In this document: one piece after another, positions 1 through 5,565 of the stretch
How the letters are laid out: every line of letters begins with the position of its first letter
How positions within the stretch are numbered: position 1 is the first letter of the stretch
Assembly (NCBI GenBank): GCA_025450255.1
Contig: JANWHV010000062.1
Coordinates: 1 to 5,668, forward strand
Direction of reading: 5' to 3'
Length of the DNA stretch: 5,668 nt
Origin: Chloroflexota bacterium
Lineage (GTDB): Bacteria; Chloroflexota; UBA5177; JANWHV01
Position numbers and translations under genes: made by a program
The notes under the pieces: model-generated
Seen by the model: only the letters and a program-made list of their open reading frames with translations
The model's database searches: none
What the model was told of the DNA's origin: nothing

Positions 1-82
1 ACGGCGCGTGCAGGCCAAAGGCGCTGCGAAGCGGCGGATCCGCCATCGCAACTGGAACGATCCGCATCTCAACAATCTTCAT
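1..82 (-). CDS. Glucarate-dehydratase-like enolase-superfamily protein, N-terminus only (gene runs off the left edge)
   Basis: Twenty-seven codons are visible, starting at an ATG at 82 and read leftward off the window. The peptide begins MKIVEMRIVPVAMADPP and continues to LRSAFGLHAP. A short beta strand followed by a DPPL(R/L)(N/S)xxGxHxP segment is, from my knowledge of the family, the N-terminal capping-domain signature of the glucarate dehydratase branch of the enolase superfamily. Those enzymes dehydrate acid sugars to 5-keto-4-deoxy or related 2-keto-3-deoxy acids. The start is supported by a GGAG five bases upstream of the ATG. It lies 80 nt after the stop of another superfamily member, the dehydratase at 163-1302, on the same strand, so it is probably the third gene of the operon. 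The gap holds a loose 7-bp inverted repeat (116-122 with 149-155) but no clear terminator. All catalytic residues lie outside the window, so substrate and activity cannot be judged. Confidence 0.75.
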   Translation of the reverse strand, partial: MKIVEMRIVPVAMADPPLRSAFGLHAP

Positions 83-162
83 TGCTTCTCCATCGTGCCT
101 TTCCTTCGCCCGTGACCGGCCCCCAATATCAGGGCGGCACGGCATCGCGGGCCGGATTCGGG

Positions 163-1302
163 TTACGCCTCCGAGCGCTGAATGGTCGCGTCGTCACGGG
201 TCATGACCTCGGGACGAAGACGAATGCCCAGGCCAGGCCCTTCGGGCAGATACATGTAGCCCTGGCGAAGGATCGGCGTACCCTCGACCAGGTCGGCGTA
301 AAACGGATCGTAGAGAACACGTGTTGTTTCCATGATGTAGCCGTTTGGCACGTTGAGTAGGACATGCGCCGCCGCGTAGAGGTTCACGGGACCGGAGTTG
401 CCGTGCGGAGCAAGGGGGATACCGTAGGTTTCGGCCATCGTCGCCATCTTCTTCAACTCGGTTATCCCACCGGTCCAGCTAATGTCACCGATCATTACAT
501 CCGTGCCGTGCAACTCGAGCAGGCGGCGCATTTGGTGGCGGGTAAATAATCGTTCGCTGCCCGCGATGGGAAAGGGCGATTTGGCGCGCAAGTCTGCCCA
601 CACCTCGGGGTTGTCTTGCCAGAGCAAATCCTCAAGCCAATGGATGGGGAGGCCCTCCAGAGCACGCGCGATCTTGACGGCGCTGGTCAGGTTCCAGAGT
701 CCATGCGCCTCGATCATGATTTCCATGCGGTCGCCGAATTCGTGGGCCACGGTTTCAATTCCGGCCATCCCTTCACGGAGCTGCGCGGCAGAGATCGATT
801 GGCCATGGCTCTCACGCGCATAGCTATCGAACGGCGTCACCTTCATACAGGTGATGCCGGATTCCAACAACTCGTTCGCCAGGCGCACCGGATCGGTGAT
901 GGCAAGGTCGAAATCGGAGCGCCCGCCAAAGGTGCCGCAGGTATTGTAGATTCGGATGCGCTCGCGGCTTGGGCCGCCCAGCAAAGCGTAAATCGGTTGG
1001 CCCGCGACCTGGCCGAGGATATCCCACAGCGCGATATCAATCGCCGAGATGGCGCGCAACTCGGCGCCGGAGTAGCCATGATAGGCGGCGAAATTGAACA
1101 TGGTGTTCCACAAGGACTCGATGTGGAGCGGATCGGCGCCAAGCAGGTAGCGACGCGCCAGGTCGTGGACGATAGGAGCGGTACGCGCGTCGGGTGTCTG
1201 ACCCAGACCGACTAGCCCGCTATCGGTGTAGACGAGGACGAAGATGAACGGAGGATGGTCGAATCGGCCAAGGTGAATGGTCTCGATCTTTGTGACCTTC
1301 AT
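163..1302 (-). CDS. Mandelate racemase/muconate lactonizing enzyme family protein, probable acid-sugar dehydratase
   Basis: This is a full-length member of the enolase superfamily (379 aa). These cytoplasmic Mg2+ enzymes abstract a proton alpha to a carboxylate; most relatives of this shape dehydrate sugar acids such as galactonate or mannonate. The capping domain spans about residues 1-115 (MKVTKIETIHL at the start) and the barrel about 120-345. Visible active-site candidates are K154 in CMKVTPFD, metal ligands E198 (in IEAHG), E224 (in WLEDL) and E250 (in GSERL), H200 two residues after the first ligand, the D273/H300 dyad (GDISWTGG and APHGNSG) and E325. The ExH pattern plus the Asp-His dyad fits the galactonate/mannonate dehydratase-like branch better than the mandelate racemase KxK branch. 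The first ligand is Glu rather than the more usual Asp. The ATG at 1302 lies 2 nt past the aldolase stop. An in-frame GTG at 1308 overlaps that stop by 4 nt and sits 5 nt (against 11) from the GGAAGGGG ribosome site, so it is a real alternative start. The exact substrate is unknown. Confidence 0.9.
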   Translation of the reverse strand: MKVTKIETIHLGRFDHPPFIFVLVYTDSGLVGLGQTPDARTAPIVHDLARRYLLGADPLHIESLWNTMFNFAAYHGYSGAELRAISAIDIALWDILGQVAGQPIYALLGGPSRERIRIYNTCGTFGGRSDFDLAITDPVRLANELLESGITCMKVTPFDSYARESHGQSISAAQLREGMAGIETVAHEFGDRMEIMIEAHGLWNLTSAVKIARALEGLPIHWLEDLLWQDNPEVWADLRAKSPFPIAGSERLFTRHQMRRLLELHGTDVMIGDISWTGGITELKKMATMAETYGIPLAPHGNSGPVNLYAAAHVLLNVPNGYIMETTRVLYDPFYADLVEGTPILRQGYMYLPEGPGLGIRLRPEVMTRDDATIQRSEA

Positions 1303-1304
1303 GC

Positions 1305-2042
1305 TCACTCGTGCCCCTTCCGGGCCCTCTGCCACCCCGCATACTCACCCAACGTGCCGGCATCGGGTGGATAGACGCCGATGATACTGCTGCCGCCCCT
1401 GATCTTGGCGAGGATGAACTCCTCACGCTGCTCCTGTGCGAAGGCGTCGTGGGCGACATCTTCGGCGATGGCACGGGGGATGACAATGACGGCCTCGCTA
1501 TCGCCCACGATGACATCGCCGGGCAGCACGGCGACACCGCCGCAGGCGATTGCTCCATTGATCTCGACCGGATGATGGATGGTGAACGAGATATTGGGGT
1601 GCTGCCCGCGTGCATAGGTGGGTAGGTCAATGGCACGGATGGCGGGGGTATCGCGAAACGCGCCGTCGGTCACGATGCCGGCCGCGCCGCGCTGCCTGAT
1701 CCGCTCGGTGAGAATGTTCCCCAGCGAACCGGCACGTATATCGCCGCGGGCGTCGATGACAAGCACGTCGCCTGGGCCAACCTGCTCCACGGCGATACGT
1801 TGCTTGTTGACCAGGTTGTCGAAGTCGGCGCCAGGCTCGAGATCCTCACGCGATGGGATATACCGTAAGGTGACGGCCTGGCCAGCCATGCGGGTCTCTG
1901 GACGCAGTGGGGTAACACCATACATCACGAGTTGCTTATAACCACGCCGGTGGAGCTGGCTGCTGAGCGTGGCGGTGCTGACACGACCAAGCATCTCAAG
2001 CACGCCAGGCGCGATGCGGTCGACGGTATCCATCTCAGCCAT
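1305..2042 (-). CDS. RraA-family protein, probable class II pyruvate aldolase (HMG/CHA aldolase-like)
   Basis: The 245-residue protein has the RraA/menG-like fold known from 4-hydroxy-4-methyl-2-oxoglutarate aldolase and from the RNase E inhibitor RraA. Supporting motifs, in order: STATLSSQL helix (22-30), GPGDVLVID (89-97), AGSLGNILTERI (104-115), which in aldolase members forms the pyruvate-carboxylate loop, DGAFRD (126-131) with R130 (substrate) and D131 (divalent metal), and LPGDVIVGDSEAVIVIP (173-189). R130-D131 being intact argues for aldolase or decarboxylase chemistry rather than only the RraA regulatory role. The family cleaves 4-hydroxy-2-oxo acids to pyruvate plus an oxo compound. 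The ATG at 2042 is preceded by GGGAG 4 nt upstream; a second in-frame ATG at 2033 has poorer spacing. It is the first gene of the operon, directly followed by a dehydratase, so I infer that it splits the dehydratase product. The shared promoter at 2158-2194 lies upstream, about 108 nt before the start codon. Confidence 0.9.
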   Translation of the reverse strand: MAEMDTVDRIAPGVLEMLGRVSTATLSSQLHRRGYKQLVMYGVTPLRPETRMAGQAVTLRYIPSREDLEPGADFDNLVNKQRIAVEQVGPGDVLVIDARGDIRAGSLGNILTERIRQRGAAGIVTDGAFRDTPAIRAIDLPTYARGQHPNISFTIHHPVEINGAIACGGVAVLPGDVIVGDSEAVIVIPRAIAEDVAHDAFAQEQREEFILAKIRGGSSIIGVYPPDAGTLGEYAGWQRARKGHE

Positions 2043-2090
2043 GCTTCTCCCATCCCCGACAGCCCTGCCGGCTCCTGGTCATGTACGCCC

Positions 2091-2104
2091 CAACCTTCTG
2101 GTTG
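2091..2104 (-). other. Small perfect stem-loop in the 5' leader of the aldolase/dehydratase operon
   Basis: CAACC and GGTTG form a perfect 5-bp stem around a 4-nt loop, halfway between the predicted transcription start (about 2151) and the aldolase start codon at 2042. The leader otherwise matches no riboswitch that I recognise. A stem this short can arise by chance, so a function is not established. Confidence 0.25.
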
Positions 2105-2157
2105 CGTGCGATCGCAATACGCCAGACCACGCGGTAACTACTGACGGAACACTGAAC

Positions 2158-2194
2158 AATATATACATACCTGTTACATTGCGCAAATGTTACA
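2158..2194 (-). promoter_or_regulatory. Promoter of the aldolase/dehydratase operon with TGTAACA direct-repeat operator (copy A)
   Basis: Read on the minus strand there is a -35 TTGCGC (2186-2181), a 17-bp spacer and a -10 TATATT (2163-2158), a good sigma-70-type promoter directed at the aldolase gene; the start point would be near 2151. Two perfect TGTAACA heptamers (2194-2188 and 2178-2172) flank the -35 box with a 16-bp period. The downstream heptamer fills the part of the spacer next to the -35 box. The same arrangement recurs at 3526-3562 (30 of 37 positions identical) and 5613-5649 (25 of 37). A protein bound here would touch the face used by sigma region 4, which suggests repression or a closely coupled activator. 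The cognate regulator is unknown. Confidence 0.8.
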
Positions 2195-2430
2195 TGATCA
2201 TGGAAGCGCTCACCAATGACGAGGACAAGTGAACAGCCGTGGTCGCCGCCGCGGCGGAGCGGGTGCATCTCGCCCGCCCCGTTCCAATTGCGCCTGCGAT
2301 GTGTCCCCTGGTCGCGACCACCGTGGCATGTTGGCTGGTCGCTCAACAGTGCCATGCGGCCGGCGGCCGGCATCGCGGCGGCGCACACATGCGGATCACC
2401 CTCATTGATATCCCCGAGGGCGGCGGATCG
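2195..2430. other. Intergenic stretch without a supported gene; GC-rich hairpins
   Basis: No open frame here has a ribosome site or a recognisable protein; the frames crossing it are compositional. It contains a 12-bp palindrome CCGCCGCGGCGG (2246-2257), a second 12-bp palindrome TGGTCGCGACCA (2309-2320), a longer stem-loop at 2322-2356 and a 7-bp tandem duplication GCGGCCG (2356-2369). It separates the 3' end of the membrane-protein operon from promoter copy A. Confidence 0.5.
2322..2356 (-). terminator. Candidate terminator-like stem-loop after the membrane-protein operon
   Basis: TGGCATGTTG (2324-2333) pairs with CAACA (2344-2348) plus TGCCA (2350-2354) across a 10-nt loop, with one bulged G at 2349, and a G-T and a C-G pair may extend the base. 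It lies about 75 nt past the stop of the small membrane gene and upstream of the next promoter, which is the expected place for a terminator. There is no U-run after it on the minus strand; the next bases run into the palindrome at 2309-2320. It may act as a U-less terminator or as an RNA 3'-end stabiliser. Confidence 0.35.
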
Positions 2431-2634
2431 CTAGGTGGCCGCGCGTAAGCGCCGCCAGAGGCTGGCGGTCAGGAATAGTATCACCACCACGGGCAGCAGC
2501 CACCATGCGCCGATCTGCGCGTGCGATAGCGCGCCCACCGCTATCAGCGCCACGGCCACCGCCGCGGCAATTGTCCAATCGTCTCCGACGACGAAGTCGA
2601 ACCAGAACCGGCCAAATGCAATCACATAGGACAC
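2431..2634 (-). CDS. Small two-helix membrane protein, partner of the upstream ExxE membrane protein
   Basis: This is a 67-residue protein of unknown function. An N-terminal amphipathic stretch carries FGRFWFDFVVGDDW (residues 7-20), rich in aromatic and acidic residues. Two hydrophobic segments follow (about 20-37 and 42-59) and then a positively charged tail RRLRAAT, suggesting that the C-terminus stays in the cytoplasm. The start is GTG at 2634, with a GGGAG ribosome site 6 nt upstream that overlaps the TAG stop of the preceding gene (stop at 2645-2647). That placement points to translational coupling. The 10-nt gap and shared strand put it in one operon with the polytopic protein, so a role as accessory subunit or assembly factor is a reasonable inference, not shown by the sequence. 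I believe that short proteins with an RFWxDFxxGDDW-like start occur in other GC-rich bacteria, but I cannot name a family. Confidence 0.75.
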   Translation of the reverse strand: MSYVIAFGRFWFDFVVGDDWTIAAAVAVALIAVGALSHAQIGAWWLLPVVVILFLTASLWRRLRAAT

Positions 2635-2644
2635 GATATTCTCC

Positions 2645-3391
2645 CTACGCCGCCACGCGCAATGGTAGCAAGCGTTGCCGCCGCAGTGCGTTTACCAGTA
2701 GGTAGGCGGAGACGCCATATATCGCCAATATGCCGAGGATTGCCAGGTCTGATCCTGGCCACTGCGCCCCCGCGCCTTCCGCCGCCCAGAACGTGCCGAA
2801 CGAGGAGAGAAGCAGCCCTACCGCGAACTTGAGCGTATTCTCGGGTACGCGGCTGAGCGGCGCATGCACGGCGACGCCGGCTACGAGCACCAAAACGAGC
2901 GCCGCCGCCGCGCCGACCGCCGCGAGCGGTACCTGATGCGCCGCGGCGCCAAAAGTCACGACGATGAAGGCTACCTCAAGCCCCTCCAACAAGACACCCT
3001 TGAAGCAAAGGGTAAAGGCATACCAATCCAGTCCCGCCCGCACTTCTTTTTCATGGGTCCGGCCCGCTTCAAGGCCCTTCTGATACAGTGCGGCCTCATT
3101 GCGCAGCGCCTGGACGCCGCCGGCCCGCAAAATGGCCTTGCGCAGCCACTGTAATCCGAAGACGAGCAAGATTGCGCCCACGACCAAGCGCAAGGCGTCG
3201 ATCGGTACGCGCGTCAGTGCCGGCCCCAGTATTGCCACAATCGCCGTCAGGGCAACCAACGCCACCCCGACCCCGATGAGCGATGATCGCCATCCTCGGG
3301 TGACGCCACATGCCAGCACGATGGTTAACGCCTCCACCATCTCAACGGCAGATGCCAGAAAACTGGCCAGTACCAGGAATACGCCGCTCAT
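2645..3391 (-). CDS. COG4280-like polytopic membrane protein with two ExxE motifs in tandem repeats, possible cation transporter
   Basis: The 248-residue protein has about six to seven membrane segments (roughly 4-29, 36-58, 66-83, 122-148, 154-177, 184-205, 215-235) and a charged loop at 85-121. It is an internal duplication. Residues 16-85 carry VEMVEALTIV, later TRVPIDALRLVVGAILLVFG; residues 135-206 carry LEGLEVAFIV, later SRVPENTLKFAVGLLLSSFG. Each half therefore has one membrane-embedded ExxE (E17/E20 and E136/E139). Paired acidic motifs in two repeated halves are the design of GDT1/UPF0016 cation exchangers, and the second motif resembles the REGLE of FTR1 iron permeases, so metal-ion transport is plausible; substrate and direction are unknown. 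The ATG at 3391 has a near-ideal ribosome site (GGAGGTGA, GGAGG ending 7 nt before the ATG). It is the first gene of a two-gene operon behind promoter copy B. Confidence 0.85.
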   Translation of the reverse strand: MSGVFLVLASFLASAVEMVEALTIVLACGVTRGWRSSLIGVGVALVALTAIVAILGPALTRVPIDALRLVVGAILLVFGLQWLRKAILRAGGVQALRNEAALYQKGLEAGRTHEKEVRAGLDWYAFTLCFKGVLLEGLEVAFIVVTFGAAAHQVPLAAVGAAAALVLVLVAGVAVHAPLSRVPENTLKFAVGLLLSSFGTFWAAEGAGAQWPGSDLAILGILAIYGVSAYLLVNALRRQRLLPLRVAA

Positions 3392-3467
3392 CCGTTCACC
3401 TCCCTTTCTCCGCTATCGTCTCTCTACGCTCCACGTGCGCCTCACTTCTTGCTCTTTACGATGTATG

Positions 3468-3491
3468 CCAGGTCGGGCATCATGCCCCTGG
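3468..3491 (-). other. Stem-loop in the 5' leader of the membrane-protein operon
   Basis: GGGCA (3475-3479) and TGCCC (3483-3487) form a stem with a 3-nt loop. It is extended, after a 3-nt bulge, by CCAG (3468-3471) pairing with CTGG (3488-3491). It sits about 30 nt into a predicted leader of roughly 127 nt, between promoter copy B and the ATG at 3391. Because the gene may move a metal ion I looked for the manganese (yybP-ykoY) riboswitch core, and the conserved GGGGAGUA element is absent. It is either a leader structure of unknown role or chance. Confidence 0.35.
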
Positions 3492-3525
3492 TGGCGCTAC
3501 GCGTCAATCACATGGACACGGGATT

Positions 3526-3562
3526 AGTATAGACACACTTGTTACATTTTGCAAGTGTTACA
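3526..3562 (-). promoter_or_regulatory. Promoter of the membrane-protein operon with TGTAACA direct-repeat operator (copy B)
   Basis: On the minus strand there is a -35 TTGCAA (3554-3549), a 17-bp spacer and a -10 TATACT (3531-3526), the strongest sigma-70-like promoter in the window, pointing at the gene starting at 3391. Perfect TGTAACA heptamers at 3562-3556 and 3546-3540 lie 16 bp apart around the -35. A 7-bp inverted repeat (ACACTTG at 3535-3541, CAAGTGT at 3552-3558) overlaps the same site, so a symmetric operator is an alternative reading. That inverted repeat is degraded in copy A, whereas the downstream heptamer is exact in all three copies, which is why I favour the direct repeat. 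Expected start near 3519. It begins only 33 bp past the stop of the dehydrogenase gene with no obvious terminator between, so read-through from upstream is possible. Confidence 0.8.
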
Positions 3563-3594
3563 GTTTCGATTCTATCGCCAAACTACGGTAGAGG

Positions 3595-4626
3595 CTAGCG
3601 CGCGGCATCGACTCTGTCGTGAGGCGGTTCGCCGCGCGCCACGCGGAGGATGTTCCTGGCGCACTGCTCGGTGATGTAGCGCATGGCCTCGTGCGTCCTG
3701 CCGGCGATATGCGGCGTCGCGATGCAATTCGGAAGCCGGATGAGCGCGGGCGATGCCGGAGGCTCTGCATCGAAAACATCCAGCGCGGCCCCCGCGATCG
3801 TACCGTGCGTCAACGCGTGATACAGATCCGATTCATGCACCACCGCTCCACGGGATACGTTTATGAAGACAGCGGTCCGTTTCATGCGTTGAAACAGATT
3901 GGCGTCGAACAGCCCAGATGTCTCCGCCGTGAGTGGCGCCGCCAGGCACACCACGTCCGCTTGCTCGACCAGGTCGCGCAATGGCCTGCACGATACGCCC
4001 AGCGCCTGGTCCTCCGCCGCTTCCAGCGGATGGGGTTTGCAATACAACACCGGCATCTCGAAGGCCCGCGCGCGCGCCGCGACTGCCCGTCCGATGTGAC
4101 CAAAGCCTATGATGCCGAGTGTCTTCCCGCTAAGCTCGAAAACGCCCTGCCGCAGCAGTTCAGCCTGATCCCATCGGCCCTGACGCATGGAGGCGATTGC
4201 CTGGTACAGCCGCTTGTAGAGGGTGAGGAGCAAGCCAAAGAAATGCTCTGCCACGGCGGTCGCGTTGCCTCCTGGCACGTTGGCTACCGGTATGCCCGCC
4301 TGTCTTGCCGCCGACAGGTCGACGCCGTCGATCCCCGCGCCCCATTTTTGCAAGAGCCGTAGATTCGACGCCTGGTCAAGCAGCTCCCGCCCAATCTCGA
4401 CCCCGCTGAAAATAAGGTAATCGGCTCCATGGACGGCCGCACCCACGATTTCCTGCCCGTCATCAGGCGCGAGCACGGTAATCGTCGCCATGGGAAGATA
4501 CTCGGACAGCAAGGGGCGCGCCACCTGGGCGAGATGTTGGGGCATCCACAGCAGCAAACGCGGCGTCGTGCCGCTCCCACTCGTATCATCAGGGCTCTGG
4601 GCGGACGAAATACGTGCCAACGGCAC
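3595..4626 (-). CDS. D-isomer-specific 2-hydroxyacid dehydrogenase family protein
   Basis: This NAD(P)-dependent oxidoreductase interconverts 2-hydroxy and 2-oxo acids, in the fold of phosphoglycerate, glyoxylate and hydroxypyruvate reductases. With the GTG at 4626 as residue 1 (343 aa), it shows the KWGAGIDGVD substrate loop (94-103), dinucleotide motif GFGHIG (174-179), catalytic R259 (NVSRGAVV), E288 (DVFDAEPP) and H306 (TPHIAG), so the active site is complete. The residue that normally ends the second Rossmann strand as Asp in NAD enzymes is replaced by CKPHP (about 196-200), which hints at NADP use. The frame stays open upstream to 4911, but that part overlaps the ChrB-like gene and has an Arg/Ser-rich, non-protein-like composition. 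The GTG at 4626 lies 4 nt past the upstream stop; TTG at 4557 or ATG at 4545 would also work, the ATG probably cutting into the first strand (RLLLWMP). It is cotranscribed with the ChrB-like gene by spacing; its substrate is unknown. Confidence 0.85.
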   Translation of the reverse strand: MPLARISSAQSPDDTSGSGTTPRLLLWMPQHLAQVARPLLSEYLPMATITVLAPDDGQEIVGAAVHGADYLIFSGVEIGRELLDQASNLRLLQKWGAGIDGVDLSAARQAGIPVANVPGGNATAVAEHFFGLLLTLYKRLYQAIASMRQGRWDQAELLRQGVFELSGKTLGIIGFGHIGRAVAARARAFEMPVLYCKPHPLEAAEDQALGVSCRPLRDLVEQADVVCLAAPLTAETSGLFDANLFQRMKRTAVFINVSRGAVVHESDLYHALTHGTIAGAALDVFDAEPPASPALIRLPNCIATPHIAGRTHEAMRYITEQCARNILRVARGEPPHDRVDAAR

Positions 4627-4630
4627 GCGC

Positions 4631-5275
4631 CTACCGTGCGCCGCGACGCGCCTTCGCCCGAGCGATCGGCACCACTGAGGTGCGGTTGCTCTCGGCGAGT
4701 ACGCTCGGTCCATCGTTTTGATGGCCGGCTTCATCACCGCGCTGCGCGGCGAAGACTCGCTCCTCGAACTCCTCCAGCAGTTTCTCACAGCGTGCGATCC
4801 AGTCCCGCGCCTCGTCGCGACGCGACGCCCCGAACCAGTCGCGTTCCACCACGCGCTCGTACCAGCCGCGTATCTTATCCAGATCCTGGCGGATCTCCTC
4901 GGCTTCCCCATAACTGAAGTTCTTGCGGAAAATCTCGAACTCGATCTCCTTGGTGAAGTTCACTTCGCAGTTCTCGATGATCTCACCATATTGCATGTTG
5001 CTCTGCTTGAGGAAGCCGTTTATTACCTTGGCCTCCTCCTCGGCCGGTAGGGATCGCATGGGCAACAGGTGATAGTCACCGCCAAATGACTCGATGCGCG
5101 CCGTAATGCGCTGCAAATGAGCGAGGATTGGGCGAGAGCTTGGGATAATGCAGACGCTCTGCTGCAAATACAGGACGCCGATGCGCTTCAACTCGCGCCA
5201 AATACCGACGCGAGCAGCGGTCGGCTTGCTGGGCACCTGATAAATCAACAGATAATAGAGGCGGTGACGCTCCAT
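4631..5275 (-). CDS. ChrB N-terminal-domain protein (free-standing, possible transcriptional regulator)
   Basis: Residues 7-178 match what I know of the ChrB N-terminal domain: YYLLIYQVPSKPTAARVGIW, then RELKRIGVLYLQQSVCIIPS, then a long helical part (PAEEEAKVINGFL at 77-89, FRKNFSYGEAEEIRQDL at 116-132, ARCEKLLEEFEERVF at 161-175). ChrB proteins are linked to chromate resistance, and in one studied system ChrB acts as a chromate-responsive regulator. The opening strand-helix-strand with QxSV resembles the ferredoxin-like fold of PaaX and Cas2 proteins. At 214 aa it has only the N-terminal part; the C-terminal catalytic-looking half of full ChrB is missing, and residues 179-214 are a low-complexity basic tail ending ARAKARRGAR. 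No chrA is in the window. The ATG at 5275 has only a weak site (AGGGGG, 11 nt upstream). Promoter copy C lies about 340 bp upstream, pointing away. A regulatory role is inference. Confidence 0.8.
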   Translation of the reverse strand: MERHRLYYLLIYQVPSKPTAARVGIWRELKRIGVLYLQQSVCIIPSSRPILAHLQRITARIESFGGDYHLLPMRSLPAEEEAKVINGFLKQSNMQYGEIIENCEVNFTKEIEFEIFRKNFSYGEAEEIRQDLDKIRGWYERVVERDWFGASRRDEARDWIARCEKLLEEFEERVFAAQRGDEAGHQNDGPSVLAESNRTSVVPIARAKARRGAR

Positions 5276-5362
5276 CGCTGCTCTAACCCCCTACACGCCG
5301 CGCCTCAGGTTCGCGGCCAAGCGCTCAAACACGTAACACGGACCTATACGGAAACGCTACGC

Positions 5363-5380
5363 GTGTGAGGTATTGCACAC
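5363..5380. promoter_or_regulatory. Inverted repeat upstream of the ChrB-like gene, possible operator
   Basis: GTGTG and CACAC arms are perfectly complementary around 8 bp (AGGTATTG). It is a single copy, not related to the TGTAACA boxes. Its position 88-105 bp before the ATG would suit an operator or a leader hairpin, but a 5-bp arm is weak evidence. Confidence 0.2.
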
Positions 5381-5565
5381 CAGGTGCCGAAATCGCTCCC
5401 CCAATGCTAGCATCTCTGTCATCGCGATACAACTGCTGCCCCAATCTTCCACCACAAAGTAGCCGCGCAGTCCAGTTAGCGCGGCACGCACACGGCAATG
5501 GCCCGTCTCCGAGGCTTGCCGCCGAGCCGCTCGTCCCTTGAGCGGGTGTCTCATATGCACAAAGC

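Noticed and set aside
83..162. Terminator between the two enolase-superfamily genes
   Set aside because: The 7-bp inverted repeat (116-122/149-155) encloses 26 nt and has no U-run; the genes are more likely cotranscribed.
616..1215. Plus-strand 199-codon open frame
   Set aside because: Antisense to the dehydratase, whose motifs are complete; no ribosome site and no recognisable protein.
2035..2388. Minus-strand 117-codon open frame
   Set aside because: Runs through promoter copy A and the operon leader and overlaps the aldolase start; no protein-like features.
3392..3519. Manganese riboswitch in the leader of the ExxE membrane protein
   Set aside because: A hairpin is present but the conserved yybP-ykoY core is not, so no riboswitch is called.
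3619..4362. Plus-strand 247-codon open frame
   Set aside because: Antisense to the 2-hydroxyacid dehydrogenase; Arg/His-rich composition typical of the reverse strand of a GC-rich gene.
4627..4911. N-terminal extension of the dehydrogenase frame upstream to 4911
   Set aside because: Overlaps the ChrB-like gene in another frame, is Arg/Ser/Trp-rich and would make the protein about 95 residues too long for the family.
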